Source of the DNA: an uncultured Pseudomonadota bacterium
GTDB lineage: Bacteria; Pseudomonadota; Gammaproteobacteria; Methylococcales; Methylomonadaceae
Reading direction: 5' to 3'
Assembly: GCA_903928965.1 (NCBI GenBank)
Contig: CAIYSZ010000114.1
Coordinates: 1 to 64,000 of the forward strand
DNA: 64,000 nt
Shown: positions 9,281 to 16,807 of the stretch, one piece after another
How positions within the stretch are numbered: position 1 is the first letter of the stretch
How the letters are laid out: the number at the start of each line of letters is the position of its first letter
Position numbers and translations under genes: made by a program
The notes under the pieces: generated by a model
What the model was told of the DNA's origin: nothing
Seen by the model: only the letters and a program-made list of their open reading frames with translations
The model's database searches: none

Positions 9281-9313
9281 CCCCGTTCCGGTTTTTCCGG
9301 CGCGGGGTTTTTT
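9281..9313 (+). terminator. Rho-independent terminator of the 8005 gene
   Basis: CCCCG-TT-CCGG, a five-T loop, then CCGG-CG-CGGGG followed by six T residues. It forms a two-part GC stem with a small internal mismatch and lies about 100 bases after the stop codon of the PEP-CTERM-like gene. Confidence 0.8.
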
Positions 9314-9355
9314 GTGTTTTAATAGTTATTTATTGTTTTGATTATTATAAAAATT

Positions 9356-10924
9356 ATGTCAAAAAAACAAGCGGTGGCCGCGCCTCTGGCCCGGCCGAAA
9401 GCAGCCGGCGTGAGTAAGTGGTTGTTATTATTTACCGTCAGCATTACCGGCGGCGTGGTAATGATTTTAGAATTGTTGGGCACCCGGATTATCGCGCCGT
9501 ATTACGGCGCTAGTTTATATGTATGGTCGGCGCTGATATCGGTGACTATGTTCGCCTTGGCGCTGGGCTATTATGCCGGAGGTTGGTTGAGCGATCGGTT
9601 TCCGCGTCTGCGTTTGCCGCATATTTTGTTGGCGGCGGCGTTAAGCGCCGTATTGATTCCATTTTTCAGCGGCCCGGTGATGGAGTTCTGCAATCCGGCC
9701 GGCCTGCGTCTGGGCGCTTTTGCCAGCGCCTTTATTTTATTTACCCCGGCCTTGACCGCGCTGGCCATGGTCGGGCCATTTACGATTAAACTGGCTACCG
9801 AGGATTTGCAAGGAGTCGGCACGGTGGCGGGTTCTGTTTACGCCATCAGTACCTTGGGCAGTGTGTTGGCGACCTTGTTATTAAGTTTTTATTTGCTGCC
9901 GGCCTTTGGCGCGCGCGCCATTATTTTTAGCGCCAGTTTGATTTTATTGGCCCTGGCCGGTTTTTTGATGTTTCGGGATAATCAAGGCTTTGTAAAGCCC
10001 GCCAGCATTTTGCCGATGTTGCTAACCGGGGCTTTGATCGGCGCATTGGCGATCAACGGCTTTGCCTTGGCCCGGCCGCAAGCGGCCGAATTTAAGGTTA
10101 TTCATGCCGAGGAAAGCAATTACGGCTGGGTGCGGGTGGTGGATAATCAAAAGTATGGCGCGCGCTTGCTGTTGTCGGACGCGTCGGTTTTGAGCGCTCA
10201 GGCCTTGAATAATGGCAGGACCTTGCTGAATTATCAAAACGTCATCGCACAATTGCCGCTGTTCCGGCCCGACGCCAAGCAGGCGTTGTTGATCGGCTTG
10301 GGCGGCGGGCATATTGCTTTAGGTTTTAACGCCGCCGGTTTGACCACCGATACCATAGAAATAGATCCGGCTATCGCGCAAGCGGCGCTGGACTATTTCA
10401 ATTTTAAGCCGAACGGCGAGTTTTTGGTCGGCGATGCCCGCTACGAAATCAAGAAATTGCATAAGCAATACGATTTTATCATCCACGATTGTTTTACCGG
10501 CGGCACCGAGCCGACGCATTTATTGACCGTGGAGATGTTGACGCAGTTGCGCGGCATGTTGAGCGAGCAAGGGGTGTTGGCCTTGAATTACGTAGGGTTT
10601 ACCCAGGGCGAGGGTACGCAGGCGGTGGCCTCGGTGTATAGAACCTTGCGCCATGTTATGCCGGAAGTGCGGGTGTTTATTACCGATAAGGCGGAGTTCA
10701 CCGATTTTATTTTTCTGGCTTCGCGGCAACCAATCAACTTGGACCCTAGGCAGCCGGACCCGCGCGTAAATTGGTTGTTGGATCATGAATATCACCTGGA
10801 CGAAACGCAAGGCATTTTGATCACCGACAATTACAATCCCTTGGAGTCCATGCAGGTTCGCAAGTCCGAGCATTACCGGCAGGTGTTTATGCAGCGAATT
10901 AGTCCGGAATTGTTGATTTTGTAG
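9356..10924 (+). CDS. Membrane-anchored spermidine-synthase-like protein
   Basis: About 522 residues. The first about 230 residues hold roughly seven membrane helices with the GxxALELxGxR-type start typical of fused MFS/spermine-synthase proteins. The C-terminal part is a Rossmann methyltransferase fold with GLGGGH in the nucleotide-binding loop, an acidic EID at the end of strand two and a GDAR motif, as in the SpeE superfamily. The proton-acceptor segment reads DCFTGG rather than the standard aminopropyltransferase motif, so the substrate is uncertain. The start is set at the ATG at 9356; an in-frame TTG at 9338 is less likely. Its 3' end overlaps the convergent 10899 gene by 26 bases. Polyamine or small-molecule alkyl transfer at the membrane is inference. 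Confidence 0.8.
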   Translation: MSKKQAVAAPLARPKAAGVSKWLLLFTVSITGGVVMILELLGTRIIAPYYGASLYVWSALISVTMFALALGYYAGGWLSDRFPRLRLPHILLAAALSAVLIPFFSGPVMEFCNPAGLRLGAFASAFILFTPALTALAMVGPFTIKLATEDLQGVGTVAGSVYAISTLGSVLATLLLSFYLLPAFGARAIIFSASLILLALAGFLMFRDNQGFVKPASILPMLLTGALIGALAINGFALARPQAAEFKVIHAEESNYGWVRVVDNQKYGARLLLSDASVLSAQALNNGRTLLNYQNVIAQLPLFRPDAKQALLIGLGGGHIALGFNAAGLTTDTIEIDPAIAQAALDYFNFKPNGEFLVGDARYEIKKLHKQYDFIIHDCFTGGTEPTHLLTVEMLTQLRGMLSEQGVLALNYVGFTQGEGTQAVASVYRTLRHVMPEVRVFITDKAEFTDFIFLASRQPINLDPRQPDPRVNWLLDHEYHLDETQGILITDNYNPLESMQVRKSEHYRQVFMQRISPELLIL

Positions 10925-13745
10925 GGCTGTTCGCAATAAAACCGCTCAGCCAAGCGCTCAATTCGGGCGCGCCGGTTATCAGCGCCAATTGTTCGGCTTG
11001 TAAATCGCCATTTAACGCGTGCAATACGCAGAACAAGCGGAGCACGGTTTGGTTGGCGGCCATGGCCGGGTTGGCGCGCACGCCTTGCGCTAATGCGGCT
11101 AGGGCGACCGGGTAGTCGCGCTGGACGACCGCGGCCGCGATCGATTCATTGATATATTCGGGGCTTGCGTTGGGCGGAATCCGCGTCAATAGCTTTTGGC
11201 TGTCCGGCGTCGCGCCCAGTATTAACAAGGGAGTGACTTTAAGCGGCGGGACGGATTGCAGTTCGGTCGCCAATTCGCGCCAAAAAAACAGGTCCGGGTC
11301 GGTTACCGGCCGGTAATATTCCGCATGCTTGACGTTGAGCATGGTGATGATGTGCTCGGCGTTGAAATAGGCGGCTGCCGCGGCGATGTGTTCCGCGTCT
11401 AGCCAGGCTCGGCTTTCCTCGCTGTTGGCCAAGTTTCGCCGGCGCGCGTCCAAGTCCAATAAATCCGCGTATAACGGAAAAACGCCGCGGAAATTTTGGT
11501 AATCCGGCGACAAGCGGTGCGGAAAATCGTCGGTCAGGGGAGCGGTGTTTTGGGTCAATCGTTTTAATTCCGCGCTGCCGGCGACATAGGTCGCGGCGAT
11601 TTGCCCCGGCTGTTCAAAACCGAGGTCGCGCAGGCGCTCACCCAGCGGCGAGCGCCACAGACGCTCCCAACGCGCGGGGTCCATGGGTGACGGCGCTTGT
11701 TTACCGCCGAGCAAAATAAATTCCAGGCCGCCGCCGTTCCACAAACTGCAGTGCGTGAACACGTTGCAGAAGGCTTTGATGATGGCCAGGCTGTCGTCGG
11801 CGGTCAACTCGTGCGCCGGCAGCCAATAACTGGTCATGCCGTTCGGCTTCAGGCGGTCGAAAATCAGTTGAAAATATTCTTGGGTATACAAGTTGACCAC
11901 GCCGGCGGTTTTCGGCGGCGGCGGTTCGCCGGTGATTAAATCGTACCGGGCGGTCTCGGTTTGCAAAAAGAAGCGGCCGTCCTCGATATGCACCCGGGTT
12001 CTAGGGTCTTGCAGCGGATGCACGCCGCGCGCCTGATGCACGATTTGGCTCAGGTCGAGAATGTCGCGCGAGATATCCACCACGTCGTAACGGCGCAAGC
12101 TGTCCAGACTGACCACCGCCTCGGCGGTCATGCCGACGCCATAGGAAATTTGCAGCACGTCTTGCAAGTCGTCCCGTAATAGGTGCGGCAGGTAAACGAA
12201 CAGTTTCATGTAGCGTTGCGCCGGAAAGCTGGTGCCGGACATGCTAAGGCTATTGGTGGCCAAGCGATACCATAGCGGCTGTCCCATTTTTTCGACGGCG
12301 AAATATTGAATGGTTTCGTTTAGTCCTTCCTTGACCGCCAGCGGTTTTTCGCCGGGATACAGTTGTTGCCCGTAAGCCGCGTAGATTTTAGGCAAGGCGG
12401 AATAAGGGAATAAGCCGAGCGTGGCTATCAAAGCGGCGCAGCCTGCCGCGCGCGGCCAGGCGGAAGCGGATGGGGCGGTGAGGCGCGGTAAGGCGGCGAG
12501 CAGATAAACGCAGGCCAAGGCCAGCAATGAGTATTCGACGCCGAGATGGGGCAAGAGTATAAACGTCGCGGCGGCGGAGCCCAGCGCCGCGCCCAGGGTA
12601 TTGACCAGCGTCAGCCAGCCGGCGCTGGCGGCGCTTGCCAAGCGCTGGCGCAAATCCTGTCCGAACAAGGGAAACAGAATGCCGGATAGGCAGGCGGTCG
12701 GAGTCATCAGCAGCGCGGAACAGTAAATCAGGGCGCGCGGATTGAAACTTAAGGATTTGAAATCCTGTTCATACAACCAGGCCAGCAGCCTGAAACTGAC
12801 AGCCACGCAGCAAGCCGCCGCCAGACAAAAATAGGCGATGCGGGCGTCCAGGCCGCCGGCGGCCGGTTTTAGCCGCGAGGCGATGAATCCGCCCAGGGCC
12901 AGACCGGCCAGGATCAGGCTGAGCATGACCGCGAAAACGCTGGAGCTGCCGGATTGGCTTAACAGCAGCAAGCGGAACCATACCACTTCCAAGGCCAGCA
13001 GGGTAAATCCGGTCAGGAATGGCCCGGCCAGCAGGCCGAGCGGAGGCATGCCTCGTGGGCTAGGCGTTTCCGCGGCGGGCAGGATATGCGGTTGGCGGAG
13101 GAAGCCGACATAAATCAAGCCGGCGGCCAGCCAGTTGAGGCCGGCGGAGAATACCGCGGCGCCGTTAATTCCAAAATAGGTGATAAAAACATATTCCGCG
13201 GCCAAGGCGCCGGCGACCGCGCCGAGGGTATTCCAGCCGTAAAGGCGGCCCATGGCGCGCAGAAAGTCCGGGTCATGCCGGGTCACGGCTTGCTGTAGCA
13301 AGGGCAGGGTCAAGCCCATGCCGAAGGCCGGCGGCAGGAAGGCGCAAAACGCCAGGCTGAAGCGCAGGCCGGCCAATAGCGGCGGCGAGCCGGCCGCCGC
13401 GCCTAGCAAGGGGCCGAGCGCCGGCGAGAGATAAGGCGGCAAATAAACCGCCAGCAAACCGCCGCCGCCGATCAATAGTTCGCAATACAGATACCAGCGG
13501 AATGGGCGGCTCAGCTTGTTTTCATGGCGGATGATCCAGGCCGCGCCCAAGGCCAGGCCGGACATGAAGGCGGTCAATACCGCGGCGGCGCTGTACACCG
13601 AAGAGCCCAGCATGCGGCCGGCGACGCGGAACCATAAGGTCTCGAACATCAGCGCGGAAAAACCGGATAGAAAATACGCCAGCATGGCTAGCGGCAGCTG
13701 GCGCGGCTTGAAGCCGGCGCCGGCGGAGGGATTGGATTCTTCCAT
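10899..13745 (-). CDS. Large fused MFS/spermidine-synthase-like membrane protein
   Basis: About 948 residues from the ATG at 13745; the reading frame stays open to 13970, but the family-like sequence begins here. Two homologous membrane blocks (about residues 15-220 and 240-430, each starting with an F-x-x-ALxxExxWFR signature) give around 14 helices. They are followed by a spermidine-synthase-like Rossmann domain (GVGMTAEA loop, VVDIS, GEPPPP segment) and a helical C-terminal extension of about 200 residues. Proteins of this fused type are widespread and mostly uncharacterised. It faces the related but shorter 9356 gene tail to tail, and the two coding regions overlap by 26 bases. Whether it makes a polyamine or acts on another membrane substrate cannot be told from sequence. 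Confidence 0.85.
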   Translation of the reverse strand: MEESNPSAGAGFKPRQLPLAMLAYFLSGFSALMFETLWFRVAGRMLGSSVYSAAAVLTAFMSGLALGAAWIIRHENKLSRPFRWYLYCELLIGGGGLLAVYLPPYLSPALGPLLGAAAGSPPLLAGLRFSLAFCAFLPPAFGMGLTLPLLQQAVTRHDPDFLRAMGRLYGWNTLGAVAGALAAEYVFITYFGINGAAVFSAGLNWLAAGLIYVGFLRQPHILPAAETPSPRGMPPLGLLAGPFLTGFTLLALEVVWFRLLLLSQSGSSSVFAVMLSLILAGLALGGFIASRLKPAAGGLDARIAYFCLAAACCVAVSFRLLAWLYEQDFKSLSFNPRALIYCSALLMTPTACLSGILFPLFGQDLRQRLASAASAGWLTLVNTLGAALGSAAATFILLPHLGVEYSLLALACVYLLAALPRLTAPSASAWPRAAGCAALIATLGLFPYSALPKIYAAYGQQLYPGEKPLAVKEGLNETIQYFAVEKMGQPLWYRLATNSLSMSGTSFPAQRYMKLFVYLPHLLRDDLQDVLQISYGVGMTAEAVVSLDSLRRYDVVDISRDILDLSQIVHQARGVHPLQDPRTRVHIEDGRFFLQTETARYDLITGEPPPPKTAGVVNLYTQEYFQLIFDRLKPNGMTSYWLPAHELTADDSLAIIKAFCNVFTHCSLWNGGGLEFILLGGKQAPSPMDPARWERLWRSPLGERLRDLGFEQPGQIAATYVAGSAELKRLTQNTAPLTDDFPHRLSPDYQNFRGVFPLYADLLDLDARRRNLANSEESRAWLDAEHIAAAAAYFNAEHIITMLNVKHAEYYRPVTDPDLFFWRELATELQSVPPLKVTPLLILGATPDSQKLLTRIPPNASPEYINESIAAAVVQRDYPVALAALAQGVRANPAMAANQTVLRLFCVLHALNGDLQAEQLALITGAPELSAWLSGFIANSPTKSTIPD

Positions 13746-14144
13746 GAGGTTGGTGCAAAAAAGTTGAGTTACGCTCGAATCGCGTATTTTAACCTTGATC
13801 GCACAATATTGAAGAACTTTTGCGGATGATCCCGCGGCGCGGTCGAGAATGGACCGAAGCGGCCGTGACGGGGAGTGCGGGATATCCCCTATTGTGTATG
13901 CAATTAGGGGAATTAACCTATTTTTCCAAAAGTCTTTGGTTTGGCCGGAGCCGGTATTTTGGGTGCTCACGGTTTTAAATTAAATTAAATCAATTACCTA
14001 GGTGTTGAATAATAATTTTGGCCCGTTGTTTGCTTTTATAATGCCATGAATAGACGGCGCTGACCGGTTACACGGCGGCGCGGGATGCCAGTCAGGCAGT
14101 TTCAACATATTGTCATGTTGACTTGCTAAGCTAGCGTTAATTTT
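13746..14144. other. Gene-free upstream region of the candidate Csr-type RNA
   Basis: About 400 bases between the spermidine-synthase-like gene and the GGA-rich RNA region. It holds a TATAAT box at 14037-14042 with only a weak -35, a 7-base inverted repeat TCAACAT-N6-ATGTTGA, and a TTGACT hexamer at 14118-14123 overlapping the right arm. Either could promote the RNA; the second lies closer to the onset of GGA motifs. Confidence 0.4.
14102..14121. promoter_or_regulatory. Inverted repeat TCAACAT-N6-ATGTTGA, candidate activator site
   Basis: Perfect 7-base arms with a 6-base spacer just upstream of the GGA-rich RNA. Csr RNAs are usually activated by GacA/UvrY through an inverted repeat with 6-base arms and a 6-base spacer (TGTAAG-N6-CTTACA). 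The layout matches, the letters do not, so assignment to a GacA-type regulator is inference. A TTGACT hexamer overlaps its right arm. Confidence 0.4.
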
Positions 14145-14179
14145 TAAGGAAGTTGGAACCGGTGCGGATGGTTTCGCAC

Positions 14180-14202
14180 GCTCGCGTTAAATTAACGCGA
14201 GC
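14180..14202. repeat. Perfect 11-base palindrome
   Basis: Arms GCTCGCGTTAA and its exact complement flank a single A. It lies near the 5' side of the candidate Csr RNA. In RNA it would fold to a stable stem lacking GGA; in DNA it could be a protein-binding site. It follows directly after a GTGCG hairpin (14162-14179) with a GGA at the stem-loop junction. Confidence 0.6.
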
Positions 14203-14890
14203 AAGCCGGGTTCGCGAATTGAAGGGATAGGGAGAGAACATGAGGTTCTATGCGCCACGGAAGGAAGTGGGATCGGCGGCGCGGGATGGAAGCCCGCAAT
14301 AGGGATAGGGATAGCGAGCGGGATGCTTTAGGGAGGCGGCAGGGACGCCCCAGGCTGGAAGCCTGTCAAAGGGATGCCGGCGGCATTGACGCCGCTTTAG
14401 GATAAGGATGTAAGTGGGACGCGGGCCGGCATGGGTAATGCCGCTTAGGGAATGAGGGACGCGGCGGGGAAAGCCGTGGTCAAGGATGAAAGATGGACGC
14501 CATGCGGGCTGGAAGCCCTGAAGCATGGCCGTTGCGCAGGCGGCGGTCATGACGGAATTTAAACTAGGAAATGGCCAAGGAATCAGGCGCGGGCAAGGAT
14601 GCGCCGGGCAAGGAAGTCCGGTTTAGTGAGCCGTTCGGACGCAACAGGCCGGGCGGGAGCCAGGGAGGGAAGTGGGATCGCTGGCGGAAAGGAAACCCAA
14701 GGCCATGCACGCTGGTTGTACGGCGGCATTTAAGGCGTTAAGGAATGGGACGATAAGCGGATTATTGAGAAGCCAGGGATGGGCGTTGGACGGTTTTAGG
14801 GGCTGGAAGCCCAATTAGAATCAAACCATGACGAGGATGGACAGAATAAACGGATTATCATGCGCTAGGGATGGTTGAGGGAGCGATGTT

Positions 14891-14912
14891 GGGCTGGATG
14901 CCCTTTCTTTTT
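14891..14912 (+). terminator. Terminator of the Csr-type RNA, loop also carries GGA
   Basis: GGGC, loop TGGAT, GCCC, then TTTCTTTTT. A short GC stem directly followed by a T-rich tract, with the same loop type as the upstream hairpins, closes the RNA 30 bases before the convergent modC stop. Csr RNAs commonly end in such a terminator. Confidence 0.75.
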
Positions 14913-14942
14913 AGCTTGGTCAGGTTGTTTTGATTGTTAGAG

Positions 14943-16037
14943 TCAGGCTTGGCAAGCTATTGCGGTCGCCTTGATCAAGGCAAATACTCGCATGCCTGCC
15001 TTCAATTCCAGTGTCCGCGCCGACTTACGGCTGATTTGCGCAATCAATAGTGACATCCCTGATCCAGGCTCGCCTATGCGCAGGCGCGCCAAGGCGTGTC
15101 CGTCATTTTGCTCGGTCAAGCTCGTCACCGTCGCCGGCAGGCAGTTGAGTATGCTGGTTTTATCCAAGGCTTGTAAACTCAGGCTAACATCCCGCGCCAG
15201 CAATTGCAGCCTAATCTTGGTTCCCGGCGCGGCTTGCGGCAGGGGTAGTTCCAGAACGCCGCCGGAAAAAGCGACTTCACTGATAGAGTGTTCCGGACTA
15301 TGCCTAATCACGTTGGCAGGCCAAATGCAGCCGATTTCTCCGGATTCGGTGAGCGGCAGCGGATGTTGATTGAGAACGGTTTGTAATTCGCCGTGAATGT
15401 GCACCCCGCCTTGCGCCAGCACCACCAAATAATCGGCCAATTGCGCCAATTCGTGTCCGGAATGAGTAACGTAAAGCAACGGAATTTTCAGGCCGCGGTG
15501 TAATTGCTGTAAATAGGGCAAAATTTCGCGCTTGCGCGCTTGGTCCAAGGCCGCCAATGGCTCGTCAAGCAATAGTATTTCCGGATTCAGCGCCAAGGCC
15601 CTGGCGATGGCTACGCGTTGCCGCTCTCCGCCGCTTAGATGCCGCGGCATGCGCGGCAGCAGATTTTCCAGGCCCAGCAGCCCGCATATTTCGTCCGGAT
15701 GCCGTCTTGAAGCGGATTTAGGCAGGCGTTTGAGTCCGAATTGTAAATTTTCCGCGACATTCAAATGCGGAAACAGATTGGCCTCTTGAAATACGTAGCC
15801 TAAGGCCCGGCGGTGAGTAGGGACGAACAGTTTCCGGCCGCTGTCTTGCCACACTTGACCGTTGACTTGCAAAAAACCGGGTTCCGCCTGATGCAAACCC
15901 GCGATGCAGCGTAACAACGTGGATTTGCCGGAGCCGGACGGGCCGAATAACACGGTGACGCCGGCTCCCGGTAATTCGAGGTCCGCATGCAGCCGGAAGT
16001 CCGGATAATCGACGCGAAAACGGGCGATAACACTCAT
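14943..16037 (-). CDS. modC: Molybdate ABC transporter ATP-binding protein
   Basis: A 364-residue ABC ATPase of the ModC type that would power molybdate import. Walker A GPSGSGKS is at residues 32-39, the LSGGE signature at 134-138 and Walker B LLLDEP at 155-160. The C-terminal 70 or so residues look like a TOBE domain, which binds the oxyanion in ModC. The start overlaps the modB stop by four bases (ATGA), so the two are translationally coupled. ModA, the periplasmic binding protein, is not found beside them. A related oxyanion such as tungstate is possible. Confidence 0.88.
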   Translation of the reverse strand: MSVIARFRVDYPDFRLHADLELPGAGVTVLFGPSGSGKSTLLRCIAGLHQAEPGFLQVNGQVWQDSGRKLFVPTHRRALGYVFQEANLFPHLNVAENLQFGLKRLPKSASRRHPDEICGLLGLENLLPRMPRHLSGGERQRVAIARALALNPEILLLDEPLAALDQARKREILPYLQQLHRGLKIPLLYVTHSGHELAQLADYLVVLAQGGVHIHGELQTVLNQHPLPLTESGEIGCIWPANVIRHSPEHSISEVAFSGGVLELPLPQAAPGTKIRLQLLARDVSLSLQALDKTSILNCLPATVTSLTEQNDGHALARLRIGEPGSGMSLLIAQISRKSARTLELKAGMRVFALIKATAIACQA

Positions 16038-16720
16038 GCCAAGGGATGCGCGGCGGGGCGGGTTTTCAGTAGACTATATAATATCAGCAGCACGCAAAAC
16101 GAAAACAGTAACAGCCCGCCGGCCAAGGCGTGCGCTTCGGAGTATTCCATGGCTTCGACATGGTTATAGATTTGCACCGACACCAAGCGGGTTTTGCCGG
16201 GAATATTGCCGCCGACCATTAATACCACGCCGAATTCGCCCACGGTATGCGCGAAGCCGAGTACGGCCGCCGTCAAGATGCCGGGTTTGGCCATGGGCAG
16301 CGCCACGGAAAAAAATCGGTCCATGGGTCCGGCCCGCAATGCGGCGGCGGCCTCCAGAGGTTGCCGGCCGATGGCGGCGAATGAGGATTGTAAAGGTTGC
16401 ACCACAAACGGCAAGGAATATAGACAGGAAGCGACCACTAGGCCGGAAAAACTGAACGGCAGCACGCCTAGGCCAAGTTGTTGCGTGATGCGGCCCAAGG
16501 GCCCGTTAGGTCCGAGCATGACCAATAAATAAAATCCCAAAACGGAAGGCGGCAGCACCAGCGGCAAGGCTATTAAGGCGTTCAATAGGCTTTTCCAGCG
16601 GGTTCGGGTTTGCGCCAGCCACCATGCCAAGGGCGCGCCGAGCAATAAAAGTATGCCGGTGGTGAGTGCCGCGACTTGAAAGGTAAGTTGCAGGGTTTGC
16701 AGGTCGGCTTGGTTGAGCAT
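16034..16720 (-). CDS. modB: Molybdate ABC transporter permease
   Basis: A 228-residue inner-membrane permease with about five helices and the EAA-type cytoplasmic loop EAAAALRAGPMDRF at about residues 121-134, which contacts ModC. Length matches ModB. It lies upstream of and coupled to modC. Upstream on the same strand, 87 bases away, is a histidine kinase rather than modA, so the binding protein must be encoded elsewhere or has been lost. Confidence 0.88.
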   Translation of the reverse strand: MLNQADLQTLQLTFQVAALTTGILLLLGAPLAWWLAQTRTRWKSLLNALIALPLVLPPSVLGFYLLVMLGPNGPLGRITQQLGLGVLPFSFSGLVVASCLYSLPFVVQPLQSSFAAIGRQPLEAAAALRAGPMDRFFSVALPMAKPGILTAAVLGFAHTVGEFGVVLMVGGNIPGKTRLVSVQIYNHVEAMEYSEAHALAGGLLLFSFCVLLILYSLLKTRPAAHPLA

Positions 16721-16807
16721 AGTGGGTCGGCGTTAAATGCGATGGGTTTGGCGGATTATAACGCTTAACCTGGAGCGGATGGGCCGGTTTTGCTTAAAGC
16801 CGGTGAG

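Larger units (their letters stand above)
14145..14912 (+). ncRNA. Large CsrB/RsmZ-type CsrA-sequestering RNA (candidate)
   Basis: About 765 bases without a plausible gene carry about 50 GGA triplets on the plus strand but only one TCC, that is almost no GGA on the other strand. Many GGAs lie in hairpin loops: 14281-14297 (GCGGG stem), 14351-14365 (CAGGC, loop TGGAA), 14501-14527 (CATGC plus GGGC, loop TGGAA), 14586-14605 (GGCGC, loop with AAGGAT), 14659-14685 (GCCAG stem), 14800-14812 (GGGC, loop TGGAA) and the terminator (GGGC, loop TGGAT). GGA in a loop is the CsrA/RsmA recognition unit, and CsrB-class RNAs are strings of such hairpins that titrate the protein. E. coli CsrB is about 370 bases with about 20 motifs, so this would be about twice as large. 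The exact 5' end is uncertain. Confidence 0.78.

Noticed and set aside
10899-13970. 1023-residue form of the spermidine-synthase-like protein starting at 13970
   Set aside because: The N-terminal 75 residues have no protein-like pattern and the membrane block begins just after the ATG at 13745.
14248-14814. Two minus-strand reading frames (100 and 63 codons) in the GGA-rich stretch
   Set aside because: Low-complexity composition caused by the one-sided GGA/TCC bias, with no ribosome site and no family look; the RNA explanation fits better.
14145-14912. CRISPR array or simple tandem repeat
   Set aside because: The units are not identical, have no constant spacers and are short hairpins sharing only a GGA loop.
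14968-14981. GCCTTGATCAAGGC palindrome as an operator
   Set aside because: It lies inside the modC coding region near its 3' end and needs no regulatory explanation.
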